Shown in pieces: positions 18,457 to 27,650 of a stretch of DNA of 33,965 bases. The notes under the pieces were generated by a model. The model worked only from the letters and a program-made list of their open reading frames with translations, searched no databases and was not told where the DNA came from. Made by a program: the position numbers and the translations under genes. This DNA comes from Lachnospiraceae bacterium (GTDB taxonomy: Bacteria > Bacillota > Clostridia > Lachnospirales > Lachnospiraceae). How positions within the stretch are numbered: the first letter of the stretch is position 1; the number at the start of each line of letters is the position of its first letter. The DNA is taken from assembly GCA_024680595.1 (NCBI GenBank), contig JAILCB010000254.1, forward strand, positions 1 through 33,965, in the 5' to 3' direction.

Positions 18457-19417
18457 ATTAATTAATTGCTTTAAGAACGCCAAGGAAAGACTGGGACAGA
18501 AAGGCTTTATCATTGCGGCTGACTGTTCAGAGCTGGCACCTGCCCTGTATTTTGCGGATTTCAATGAGATTGTTCCCAGAATATCGGAAAGTGACAAATA
18601 TATTGCTTCTATTATTGATATATGCAATCACTTTCAGGTTTCCCTAATTGTGCCTACCATTGATACGGAGCTTTTGCTGCTTTCGGAGAGGCAGGAGGAG
18701 ATTGAGTCCCAGACCCGGGCCAAGGTATTGATTTCCAGGAATCAGGTTATCCGGATATGCAGAAACAAAAAGAATACCCAGACCTTTTTGGAGCAGAATG
18801 GCTTTCGGGTGCCCCGAATGCTGACAGATGAGGAGATGGATGAGTCCGGGGATCTGCGCTTTCCGCTATTTATTAAGCCTTTAGACGGGAGTTCTTCGGT
18901 CAATGCCTTTAAGGTCAATAACCGGGAGGAGCTCTCCACCTATAGGAAGCTCATTGACAGACCCATTGTCCAGGAATATATGGAGGGCACGGAATATACT
19001 GTGGACACCTTCCTGGATTTTGACAGCAAATTGATTACTGTAGTGCCCCGGATCCGAATTGCCACCAGAAGTGGGGAAATTGCCAAGGGAGTTATTATTA
19101 AGGACCGGGAAATTATGAAGGACGTGACCCGGCTCATGCAGATCCTAAAGCCCATCGGCCATATTACGGTGCAATGCATGAAGACCAAGAGGGGGGTGGA
19201 GTTCATTGAGATCAATCCCCGGTTTGGCGGCGGCGCCCCTATGTCCATTATGGCGGGAGCGGACTCCTGCGAGAACCTCTACCGACTCCTGAATGGAGAG
19301 AAGCTTATCTATCACGAGAAGTTCCGGGAGAATATCACCTTCCTGCGTTTCGACCAGAGTATTATGCTGAATGAGAATATGCAGAGGGAGATTGAGTACG
19401 AGGGAAGCTATTTCTGA
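18416..19417 (+). CDS. ATP-grasp family ligase (CarB-like)
   Basis: '[19 protein letters not shown]', '[19 protein letters not shown]', '[18 protein letters not shown]', '[21 protein letters not shown]'. ATG 18416 after 'gaaagg' gives the canonical N-terminus (ORF track opens at 18320). Confidence 0.92.
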   Translation: MANILILSAGRRVELINCFKNAKERLGQKGFIIAADCSELAPALYFADFNEIVPRISESDKYIASIIDICNHFQVSLIVPTIDTELLLLSERQEEIESQTRAKVLISRNQVIRICRNKKNTQTFLEQNGFRVPRMLTDEEMDESGDLRFPLFIKPLDGSSSVNAFKVNNREELSTYRKLIDRPIVQEYMEGTEYTVDTFLDFDSKLITVVPRIRIATRSGEIAKGVIIKDREIMKDVTRLMQILKPIGHITVQCMKTKRGVEFIEINPRFGGGAPMSIMAGADSCENLYRLLNGEKLIYHEKFRENITFLRFDQSIMLNENMQREIEYEGSYF

Positions 19418-19534
19418 GTAGATTCCAGATGTTTTCGCTGAATGGAATGGGCGGAGGGAGTATAAAGTGAAGCTGTTCTAGAGTGGATTTCGGGTGTTTT
19501 TGCCGATTTGGAGAAGAATAGCGGGTGATATTAG

Positions 19535-20239
19535 TTGATACGAGCTGTTATTTTTGATTTAGATGATACCTTATCGCCTGAGAAAGAGTATGCCAGAAGC
19601 GGCTATCATGCTGTGGCAGACCACCTATGCCGGGATTTTTCAGGCAGAGTGGCAGGGCTGGGAGGAATAGAGGCCGTTTTTGATAGACTTTGGACCCTCT
19701 TTGAGGAGAGTCCCAAAATGGTATTTAATCGTTTTCTCTCTGGGCTGGGGCTTCCGGATGACAGGGAAACAGTCATGGATCTGGTTAAGACATATAGGGA
19801 GCATAGGCCCGGGATTCAATATTATGAAGACGTTCTCCCGACCTGGAAGATCCTAAAGGAATTGGGATTATATATGGGTATTCTGTCTGATGGCTATGGG
19901 GTGACCCAGAGAAGAAAGATAGAAGCCCTGGAAGCAGAAAAATATTTTCAGCCAATTCTTCTCACGGATGAAATCGGAAGAGAGGCCTGGAAGCCTTCTA
20001 TAATAGGCTTCCGTAGAATTGCGGAGGAGCTGGGGCTGTCCCTTTCTGAGCTTGTTTATGTAGGGGACAATCCGGAAAAGGATTTCTTTATTTCTGAATT
20101 GGCCCCCATAAAGACAGTCAGAATTCTTCGGCCGGATGGCGTATATTGGAATTCGCCATACAGGGAAGGGAAAAGGGAGCAGTTTCGAATTCATTCCCTG
20201 ATGGAATTAAAGGATTGCGGAGTTTTGGAGCTCTCATGA
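19535..20239 (+). CDS. HAD-family hydrolase
   Basis: 'VIFDLDDTLSPEKEYARSG' (DxDDT), 'GILSDGYGVTQRRKIEAL', 'YVGDNPEKDF'. TTG start. Confidence 0.92.
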   Translation: MIRAVIFDLDDTLSPEKEYARSGYHAVADHLCRDFSGRVAGLGGIEAVFDRLWTLFEESPKMVFNRFLSGLGLPDDRETVMDLVKTYREHRPGIQYYEDVLPTWKILKELGLYMGILSDGYGVTQRRKIEALEAEKYFQPILLTDEIGREAWKPSIIGFRRIAEELGLSLSELVYVGDNPEKDFFISELAPIKTVRILRPDGVYWNSPYREGKREQFRIHSLMELKDCGVLELS

Positions 20240-21525
20240 GAGTTTTATGCCTTTTTCAAAAATTTAGTTTTTCCTCGTCCACGATCTATCTGGATTTGGT
20301 CTATGCGCTTAGGGATGCAGGTCATGAGGTATTGCTGACGGCAGGTATTACGAGTCCGTCTGATGCTCTTGGCCGGCCTATCGGAGGACAAACCCTTGGG
20401 CAAAATTCTGTCTCGAATAGTTCGGACATATATTTATATGAAGGAATTCGTACAGTCTATGTGCTTTTGCCGGATCAGTTTCATGCAGGAAAAATACGTA
20501 AGGGACTGATTCAGCTCTCTATTGGCCGGAAAATGCTTTCTGCCATCAAGAAGGGATTTTGGAAGGAGAAGGTGGACTTAATTATCTACCCCACCCCACC
20601 CATTACGCTGGCGGGAATATTGCCAAAGCTCAAAAAGCATTTCAAGGCCATGACATTCCTAATGCTCAAGGATATTTTCCCCCAGAACGCAGTGGATTTG
20701 AAAATGATGGGGGAAAGGGGGTTTATCCACCGCCATTTCCTTGCTATGGAGAATAGGCTATATGCCGCCTCTGATCAGATCGGATGCATGTCTCAGGGAA
20801 ATATCCAGTATATTCGAAAGTATCATAGGGATTTGGCCGGGGAAAAGCTGCTGCTCTTTCCAAATACGGTGAAAATAAAGCCCCTTATTGATAATGCCCC
20901 TGGCTGTCACAGGCCGGGGGGTGGAGAAGGGCATGTCGAAGTCAAGGGAGCAAGTCGGCCTGTGACCTTTATGTTTGGCGGAAATATGGGCAGGCCCCAG
21001 TCCGTGGAATTTCTCCTATCCTGTATAGATGCCCTAGCAGATTTTGATGAGGCCAGGTTCCTTTTTATTGGAGACGGGACAGAGATTGGGAAGATTCAGG
21101 ATTTCATTCGGGAAAAGAACCCTCCCAATCTAATCTACGAGAAGGAATTACCCAGAGGTGAGTACGAGGCTAGACTTGCAGAAACGGATGTAGGGCTTAT
21201 TTCTCTTTCACCGGACTTTACCATTCCCAATTATCCGTCCAGGGTGCTCTCTTATATGCAGCTGTCGAAGCCGGTATTGGCGGTGACGGATAGGGTTACG
21301 GATATACACGCCCTGGTCACCTATGAGGCCAGGTGCGGATGGTGGTGCCCCTCCGATGACGTGGGGGCCTTTACGGAAACCATCCGCAAGGTTTGCAGTG
21401 AGCGGGACAAATTTGAAGAATATGGGCAGAATGGAAGACAATATCTGATAGAGCATTTCAATGTGGAGCTGTCTGTGAAAATTCTGGAGAACAGCTTGGA
21501 ACAATATAGTAAAGCAGGTGAATAG
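20236..21525 (+). CDS. Glycosyltransferase family 4-like
   Basis: 'MRVLCLFQKFSFSSSTIYLDLVYALRDAGHEVLLTAG', 'VTFMFGGNMGRPQSVEFLLSCI', 'FLFIGDGTEIGKIQDFI', 'NYPSRVLSYMQLSKPVLAVTD'. ATGA overlap with the HAD stop gives start 20236. Confidence 0.9.
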   Translation: MRVLCLFQKFSFSSSTIYLDLVYALRDAGHEVLLTAGITSPSDALGRPIGGQTLGQNSVSNSSDIYLYEGIRTVYVLLPDQFHAGKIRKGLIQLSIGRKMLSAIKKGFWKEKVDLIIYPTPPITLAGILPKLKKHFKAMTFLMLKDIFPQNAVDLKMMGERGFIHRHFLAMENRLYAASDQIGCMSQGNIQYIRKYHRDLAGEKLLLFPNTVKIKPLIDNAPGCHRPGGGEGHVEVKGASRPVTFMFGGNMGRPQSVEFLLSCIDALADFDEARFLFIGDGTEIGKIQDFIREKNPPNLIYEKELPRGEYEARLAETDVGLISLSPDFTIPNYPSRVLSYMQLSKPVLAVTDRVTDIHALVTYEARCGWWCPSDDVGAFTETIRKVCSERDKFEEYGQNGRQYLIEHFNVELSVKILENSLEQYSKAGE

Positions 21526-22569
21526 ATGAGCGAACATATTTTTGACGGAAAAACTCTAATGATTACGGGGGGGACGGGTTCCTTTGGAAATGCAGTCCTC
21601 AAGCGCTTCCTCAATACGGGAATTGCCGAGATTCGGATTTTCTCCCGGGATGAAAAGAAGCAGGACGACATGCGCCATGCCTATAATAATCCCAAGATTA
21701 AGTACTATATTGGGGATGTCAGGGCCAGGCAGTCCCTGGATGATGCCATGAATGGCGTGGATTATATCTTTCATGCGGCGGCCCTAAAGCAGGTGCCCAG
21801 CTGTGAGTTTTTCCCTATTGAAGCGGTGCGCACCAATGTTTTGGGTACAGATAATGTACTATCCTCCGCCATTCATGCAGGGGTAAAGAAGATTGTCTGT
21901 CTTTCCACCGATAAGGCGGCCTATCCCATTAATGCCATGGGTGTCAGTAAGGCCATGATGGAGAAGGTTTTTGTGGCCAAGAGCAGAACGGTGGATCCGG
22001 AGAAGACCCTAATCTGCGGTACCCGGTATGGAAATGTCATGTGTTCAAGGGGGTCTGTCATTCCGCTTTTCATCGACCAGATTCTGGAGGGCAAGCCTAT
22101 TACCATTACTGAGCCCAAAATGACCCGGTTCATGATGTCGCTGGAGGATGCAGTGGAGCTGGTGCTTCACGCCTTTGAATATGCAAATACCGGAGATATT
22201 ATGGTCCAGAAGGCTCCTGCCTGTACCATCGAAGTCCTGGCGGAGGCTGTCAAGAGGCTTTTCCATGCAGAAGATCACGAGACACGGATTATAGGGATCC
22301 GGCATGGGGAAAAGATGGCGGAAACCCTGCTTACCAGCGAGGAATGCGGCCGGGCCTTTGACGAGGGCAATTATTTCAGGGTGCCTGCCGACAACCGGGA
22401 CCTGAATTATGACAAATATTTCGTCCAGGGCAATCCGGAAAGACCCAAATTTGATACCTTTAATTCGGATAATACCAGAATCCTTAGTACAGAGGATGTT
22501 ATGGGGCTTTTACTAAAGCTTTCCTATATTAGGGAAAGGCTGCAGGAAGCCGGCATTGAGGCCGGTTGA
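21526..22569 (+). CDS. fnlA: UDP-GlcNAc 4,6-dehydratase/epimerase of UDP-L-FucNAc biosynthesis (FnlA/CapE)
   Basis: 'KTLMITGGTGSFGNAVLKRFL', 'IRIFSRDEKKQDDMR', 'YIGDVRARQSLDDAMNGVDYIFHAAALKQVPSCEFFPIEAVRTNVLGT', 'STDKAAYPINAMGVSKAMMEK'. Confidence 0.95.
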   Translation: MSEHIFDGKTLMITGGTGSFGNAVLKRFLNTGIAEIRIFSRDEKKQDDMRHAYNNPKIKYYIGDVRARQSLDDAMNGVDYIFHAAALKQVPSCEFFPIEAVRTNVLGTDNVLSSAIHAGVKKIVCLSTDKAAYPINAMGVSKAMMEKVFVAKSRTVDPEKTLICGTRYGNVMCSRGSVIPLFIDQILEGKPITITEPKMTRFMMSLEDAVELVLHAFEYANTGDIMVQKAPACTIEVLAEAVKRLFHAEDHETRIIGIRHGEKMAETLLTSEECGRAFDEGNYFRVPADNRDLNYDKYFVQGNPERPKFDTFNSDNTRILSTEDVMGLLLKLSYIRERLQEAGIEAG

Positions 22570-22601
22570 TTTAATAATGCATGGAAAGGGGCAGATTACC
22601 G

Positions 22602-23720
22602 ATGAGAATTCTGGTGACCGGCGCGGCAGGCTTTATTGGGAAAAATTTAATCGAAACACTCCGCAGAGAGGGATATGACGACATTATTTCCTGTACTCTG
22701 GAAACCTCGGACCGGGAACTGGAAGAAGCATTGAAAAGCTGCGACTTTGTCTTTCATTTGGCCGGTGTTAACCGCCCCAAGGAAGAGCGGGAATTCATGG
22801 AGGGCAATGGAGACTTCACGGAAAGACTGGTGAAACTGGCGGAGGCAGGCGGAAAGCTCCCTCCAATCCTACTCACTTCCTCCATTCAGGCAGGATTAAA
22901 TAACCCTTACGGAGAATCCAAGCGGGTAGCGGAGGAAATCGTTTTCACATACGGCAAGGAAAACCAGGTTCCGGTCTATGTCTATCGCCTGCCCAATGTA
23001 TTTGGAAAGTGGAGCAGGCCAAATTACAATACGGTAGTGGCCACCTTTTGCCATCAGATCGCCAGAGGCCTTCCCATTCGAATCGATAATCCGGATTCAA
23101 TTCTCCATCTGGTCTATATTGACGACGTCATAGGCCAGTTTCTGCGAATTCTGAAAACAGGAATTCGACTGCCGGCAGGGGAATTTGTGACCTTCCCGCC
23201 GAGACTTATTTATGAGACCACAGTAGGAGACTTGTCAAAGCTCATCCATTCCTTCCGGGAGAGCAGGGAGAATTTGCTGCTGCCGGACTTGGGGGATCCC
23301 TTTACCAAAAAGCTCTATAGCACTTATTTGAGCTTTCTGCCGGAGGATTCTTTCTCCTATGAATTGGAAACCCACTGTGATGAAAGGGGTTCCTTTACCG
23401 AATTTCTGAAGTCCCCAGATCGGGGCCAGGTTTCTGTCAATGTGAGTAAGCCCGGCATTACTAAGGGGCAGCATTGGCATCATACAAAGAATGAAAAGTT
23501 CCTGGTGGTAAGCGGCCGGGCCTGTATCCGCTTTCGCAAGATCGGGGAGGAGAAGGTGATTGAATATCATGTTTCCGGAGACAGGCCGGAGGTGGTGGAT
23601 ATCCCTACAGGCTATACCCATAATATTGAGAATGAGGGAGAAGGGGACCTGGTGACGCTTATGTGGGCCAATGAGATCTTTGACCCGGATCATCCGGATA
23701 CCTATCGAGAGGAAGTGTGA
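22602..23720 (+). CDS. fnlB: UDP-2-acetamido-2,6-dideoxy-hexulose reductase with C-terminal cupin (FnlB/CapF)
   Basis: 'MRILVTGAAGFIGKNLIETL', 'FHLAGVNRPKEEREF', and a cupin half 'DERGSFTEFLKSPDRGQVSVNVSKPGITKGQHWHHTKNEKFLVVSG'. Start at ATG 22602 preferred. Confidence 0.95.
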   Translation: MRILVTGAAGFIGKNLIETLRREGYDDIISCTLETSDRELEEALKSCDFVFHLAGVNRPKEEREFMEGNGDFTERLVKLAEAGGKLPPILLTSSIQAGLNNPYGESKRVAEEIVFTYGKENQVPVYVYRLPNVFGKWSRPNYNTVVATFCHQIARGLPIRIDNPDSILHLVYIDDVIGQFLRILKTGIRLPAGEFVTFPPRLIYETTVGDLSKLIHSFRESRENLLLPDLGDPFTKKLYSTYLSFLPEDSFSYELETHCDERGSFTEFLKSPDRGQVSVNVSKPGITKGQHWHHTKNEKFLVVSGRACIRFRKIGEEKVIEYHVSGDRPEVVDIPTGYTHNIENEGEGDLVTLMWANEIFDPDHPDTYREEV

Positions 23721-23724
23721 GAAA

Positions 23725-24855
23725 TTGTCTGAGAAACTGAAATTAATGACTGTGCTGGGCACCCGGCCCGAAATAATACGTCTTTCTGCCGTCATCAAAT
23801 GCGCGGATAGGTATTTTGATCACACTTTGGTGCATACCGGACAGAATTATGATTATTCCCTAAATCAGGTATTCTTTGAGGATCTGAAGCTGAGGGCTCC
23901 TGATTATTATCTGGATAGCGTAGGCGCTGACCTAGGGGAGACCATGGGCAATATTATTGCCAAATCCTATAGGCTCATGGCAGAGCAGAGACCGGATGCC
24001 GTGCTGATTCTGGGGGATACCAATTCCGCCCTGTCCGCTATTAGCGCGAAAAGGCTGAAAATCCCGATTTTTCATATGGAAGCGGGAAACCGCTGCTGGG
24101 ACTGGAATGTTTCAGAAATGATTAACCGGAAGATCGTGGATCATATCTCTGATATTAACCTGCCCTACACCGAGCACTCCAGGCGTTACCTTTTATCGGA
24201 GGGAATTGACGGAAAAACCATCTTTGTCACGGGTTCTCCCATGAAGGAGGTTTTTCAGACCTTCCGGAATGAGATCGAGGCCTCAGACGTTCTCAATCGG
24301 CTAAAGCTTGAGCGAAAGGGTTATATTCTGGTTTCTGCCCACCGGGAGGAGAATATTGATCTGGAGGATAATTTCTTTTCCCTAATGAATGCCATTAATT
24401 TCATTGCAGAGAAGTGTCAGATGCCGGTTATTTATTCCACCCATCCCCGAACCAGGAAATTCATTGAAAAACGGAATTTTCAATTCCATCCCTTGGTTAG
24501 GAGCATGGAGCCCTTTGGTTATCTGGATTATAACAAGCTGCAGAAGGAAGCCTATTGTGTTCTGTCGGACAGCGGCACCCTTTCTGAGGAATCGGCCATT
24601 CTGAACTTCCCCGGGGTTTTAATCCGGACCTCCACCGAGAGACCGGAGGTTTTGGATAAGGGATCTATTGTAATTGGGGGAATTCAGGAAAAGGATGTGG
24701 TCCAGGCCATGGAGCTTTCAGTCTCCATGTTTGAGAATGGTGAGCAGAGCCTGGAAGCCAATGACTATGCCGACTCTAATGTTTCTGTGAAGGTTGTGAA
24801 GATTATTCAGAGCTATACCAAGATCGTGAATGAGACCGTATGGCTGAAGAGATAG
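23725..24855 (+). CDS. fnlC: UDP-N-acetyl-hexosamine 2-epimerase (FnlC/CapG, WecB-like)
   Basis: 'KLKLMTVLGTRPEIIRLSAVIK', 'FDHTLVHTGQNYDYSLNQVFFEDL', 'ILGDTNSALSAISAKR', 'HMEAGNRCWDWNVSEMINRKIVDHISDINLPY', 'SDSGTLSEESAI'. Probable TTG start 23725 (or ATG 23746). Confidence 0.95.
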   Translation: MSEKLKLMTVLGTRPEIIRLSAVIKCADRYFDHTLVHTGQNYDYSLNQVFFEDLKLRAPDYYLDSVGADLGETMGNIIAKSYRLMAEQRPDAVLILGDTNSALSAISAKRLKIPIFHMEAGNRCWDWNVSEMINRKIVDHISDINLPYTEHSRRYLLSEGIDGKTIFVTGSPMKEVFQTFRNEIEASDVLNRLKLERKGYILVSAHREENIDLEDNFFSLMNAINFIAEKCQMPVIYSTHPRTRKFIEKRNFQFHPLVRSMEPFGYLDYNKLQKEAYCVLSDSGTLSEESAILNFPGVLIRTSTERPEVLDKGSIVIGGIQEKDVVQAMELSVSMFENGEQSLEANDYADSNVSVKVVKIIQSYTKIVNETVWLKR

Positions 24856-24862
24856 GTGGAGC

Positions 24863-26161
24863 ATGAGAATAGTCGTTCTGGATATTGCTGCCAGTAAGAC
24901 CGGGGCTCTTTCGGTTTTGCAGGATTTTGCTTCCTATGTACAGAATAATGAAAAAAAGCATGACTGGATCTTTGTGACCGGGGCGGAGGGGCTTGTGAAT
25001 CCTCTTCCGGACAGTCCCAATGTCAGAATCCTGGTTCGCTCTGACGTAAAAAAGTCCAAATTTGCCAGGCTCTACTTTGAGCATGTGACCGGCAGGGACT
25101 TTCTGTCGGATTTAAAACCCGATGTGATTTTTTCCCTGCAAAATACTATTCCCAGAGGAGCCGAGTCGGTGAGAAATGCTGCGGGAGGATTGGCCAGGAA
25201 GGTTCTCTACATACATCAGCCCCTGGGTTTCCAGAAATGGAAAAGGTTTTCTTTTCTGAATAAATGGGAGAGGGAATGCGCCCTCTATCAATATTTGATA
25301 TCCGGGGAAATTGATTCCTCCGCAAAAAAAGCAGACCAAATCATTGTACAGACGGAGTGGATGAAGGAGGCTGTAGGGGAGAAGTGCGGAATTCCGGAGG
25401 GACGGATAAAGAGAATCATGCCTGATATTCCGGATCTTTCGGACTTTCGGGATCCGGCCCTGAGCTGGAGCCCAAAGAAGTTTCTCTTTCCTTCAGGACC
25501 TATTTTTTATAAGAATCACACCTGTATTGTGGATGCGGTAAAGCTCCTTCAGAAGAGGGGAATAGAGGACTTTCAGGTATTTTTCACATTGAGGAAAAGG
25601 GATTTGCCCTGGGTGGATAATTGCCGGGGGCTGGTTTGGCTGGGGTCGCTTTCCAGAGAAATGCTGCTGCGTTTCTATCAGGTATCCACCCTAATCTTCC
25701 CTTCCTATATCGAGACCTTCGGCTATCCTCCGGCGGAGGCCAGGCAATTTGGAGTTCCCATATTGGCATCGGACATGCCCTTCTGCAGAGAGGTTTTGGG
25801 AGATTATAAAAACGTGCGATATTTCCATCCTTTCCGGCCTGAGGAATTGGCGGACCAGATGCAGGACATTATTCTGTCACGGGATCTATTGAAGGAGAAA
25901 AACCGGGGCAGGGAAAAATCACAGTCTTTATCCGAGGGAGTATTGGCTGGCAAGTGCTTTAATCAGGAAATGGATGACAAGGGCGGGGACGGAATTGAAA
26001 GACAGGTGATATCGGTGGAAAACCGCGGAAATAAGGGATTATTCCATGCGTTACCGATAAAGACAAAGCGAGATACTGAAGCATTGCACATGTTATCCGA
26101 CACAGAAAACCCGACAAATAGTTCTTTTCAGAAGATAATAGATGTTTTGACCAATGATTAG
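24863..26161 (+). CDS. Glycosyltransferase family 4 with an unusual hydrophilic insert near the C-terminus
   Basis: 'KYLYIHQPLGFQK'-like acceptor region, 'ADQIIVQTEWMKEAV', 'FLFPSGPIFYKNH', 'LIFPSYIETFGYPPAEARQFGVPILASDMPFCREVLGD'. Confidence 0.9.
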   Translation: MRIVVLDIAASKTGALSVLQDFASYVQNNEKKHDWIFVTGAEGLVNPLPDSPNVRILVRSDVKKSKFARLYFEHVTGRDFLSDLKPDVIFSLQNTIPRGAESVRNAAGGLARKVLYIHQPLGFQKWKRFSFLNKWERECALYQYLISGEIDSSAKKADQIIVQTEWMKEAVGEKCGIPEGRIKRIMPDIPDLSDFRDPALSWSPKKFLFPSGPIFYKNHTCIVDAVKLLQKRGIEDFQVFFTLRKRDLPWVDNCRGLVWLGSLSREMLLRFYQVSTLIFPSYIETFGYPPAEARQFGVPILASDMPFCREVLGDYKNVRYFHPFRPEELADQMQDIILSRDLLKEKNRGREKSQSLSEGVLAGKCFNQEMDDKGGDGIERQVISVENRGNKGLFHALPIKTKRDTEALHMLSDTENPTNSSFQKIIDVLTND

Positions 26162-27572
26162 TGAGAAGATAAAAAATTTTCAGGTCCATATCTGGTATTA
26201 TCCAATTATGATCCTGGTATATACTGCTAGTTTGATTTCCCTTGACTTAGTGAGGCCCGGAATATTTTCCGCCGTACTCACTATTTTGGTGTGGGTGGAA
26301 ACCCTTATCGGCGGATTTATTTTTTACAGGGGAAGGAGTAAGAGAACCGGGCAGACAGATGAGAGGGCTCCTTCTGTTTCCGTGGAGGACGGGTCTTGCC
26401 GGGAGGGAATGTCTAATGAAGGGCCGGGGAGTCCTATGGAGGCTGCCGGAGACCCTTCCGTAGATTCCCGAAGGGGGCCGTCCTTTTATGGACTGCATAT
26501 ATTCGGGCACTACATCAGGACCGAGGATGCCATAATGACCCTATGGCTTTTCTTCAATATTATCTCGGGCATATGGACGGTAGCCTTTGGTATGCCGGCA
26601 AGTGTCTATTTGGGAGAGCTCATCACCACGGCCCTGCCCATGATTTTCTACTATGCGGGGCGGAGGACCGGAGACAGGAATGCCTTTTACAGGAATTTCA
26701 TAGCAGCGGTGGTCTTTGTTGGTATTTTGGGGGTGGTGCTCTATATTACGGCACCCGATTTTTATCTGGACTACCTCTTCCGGCTCGAGTATATTTCGAA
26801 GGCAGATGCTGCAACCATGAGGGTTAGGATGCTGTCCGTCATAGGCAGTACCCTGATGGGATATCTGGCGGCGGCAGCCATGCTGGCTTCCTTCCACTTC
26901 ATTATCCGGTCGGGAGGAAAAAAAGGAAAGCTTCTATTTCTCGTCAACTGTTTTCTGGCCTTTATGAGTAATCAGCGGTCTGCCATGACTGTGGCCATTC
27001 TCATTGTGATATATGTTAATATTCTGGTCTTTTTCACATTTCATATGCTGCCCAAAAGGATTTTCAAGGTGGAATGTATAGCCGTGGCCATAGGCTTTGT
27101 GGCATTTGTCACTGCATTCCACGGGGCATTCATGAAGATCTATTATCGATTGGTTTCCCTGCCGGGAGCTGTTGGTCAGAGATCGGACCAATGGGTGGGA
27201 GCCGCTAATAATATGGCGGATAAGTGGCTGGGAAATGGGCTCGGCGCCAATGGCCACAGGGCTGCGGAATATACTAAGCATATGATTGCGGATGGGGGAC
27301 TGGCCAAGCTCTATTGTGAAATGGGCATTGTGGGAACAGCCCTATTTGCTTTTTTGATGATTCTAGTTGTGCGAAAGGGTCTGGGACATCTAAAGGCCTG
27401 TGCTCCGGAGCTGGGGATTGTGGTCATGACACTCCTGGTATCCATTGGTTCCAATGTCATGAGCTTTGCCTTGTCCGTACCTATTTTCTATTATGCTGTT
27501 GGAGCGATTGTACATGAGACAGGCTTCGGGTCCCGGCCCCATGACTTGGAGCGGGATGGGGGTCAGCCTTAA
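26154..27572 (+). CDS. Wzy-like O-antigen polymerase/ligase family membrane protein (third)
   Basis: Multi-TM; 'NCFLAFMSNQRSAMTVAILIVIYVNIL' and 'NNMADKWLGNGLGANGHRAAEY...DGGLAKLYCEMGIVGTALFAFLM', typical of Wzy/WaaL-like proteins. Confidence 0.85.
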   Translation: MISEKIKNFQVHIWYYPIMILVYTASLISLDLVRPGIFSAVLTILVWVETLIGGFIFYRGRSKRTGQTDERAPSVSVEDGSCREGMSNEGPGSPMEAAGDPSVDSRRGPSFYGLHIFGHYIRTEDAIMTLWLFFNIISGIWTVAFGMPASVYLGELITTALPMIFYYAGRRTGDRNAFYRNFIAAVVFVGILGVVLYITAPDFYLDYLFRLEYISKADAATMRVRMLSVIGSTLMGYLAAAAMLASFHFIIRSGGKKGKLLFLVNCFLAFMSNQRSAMTVAILIVIYVNILVFFTFHMLPKRIFKVECIAVAIGFVAFVTAFHGAFMKIYYRLVSLPGAVGQRSDQWVGAANNMADKWLGNGLGANGHRAAEYTKHMIADGGLAKLYCEMGIVGTALFAFLMILVVRKGLGHLKACAPELGIVVMTLLVSIGSNVMSFALSVPIFYYAVGAIVHETGFGSRPHDLERDGGQP

Positions 27573-27602
27573 TAATCCGCCGCTCAAGAGGCGGGGGATT
27601 AT
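27572..27602 (+). other. Stable intergenic hairpin with no clear U-tract
   Basis: ATAATCCGCC-gctcaaga-GGCGG-ggg-ATTAT; arms at 27572-27581 and 27590-27602, just after the wzy stop. Confidence 0.5.
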
Positions 27603-27650
27603 CTAATTGAGATGGCACAAATCCCTTAAAGCCGCAGGAGGTGCACTTTT

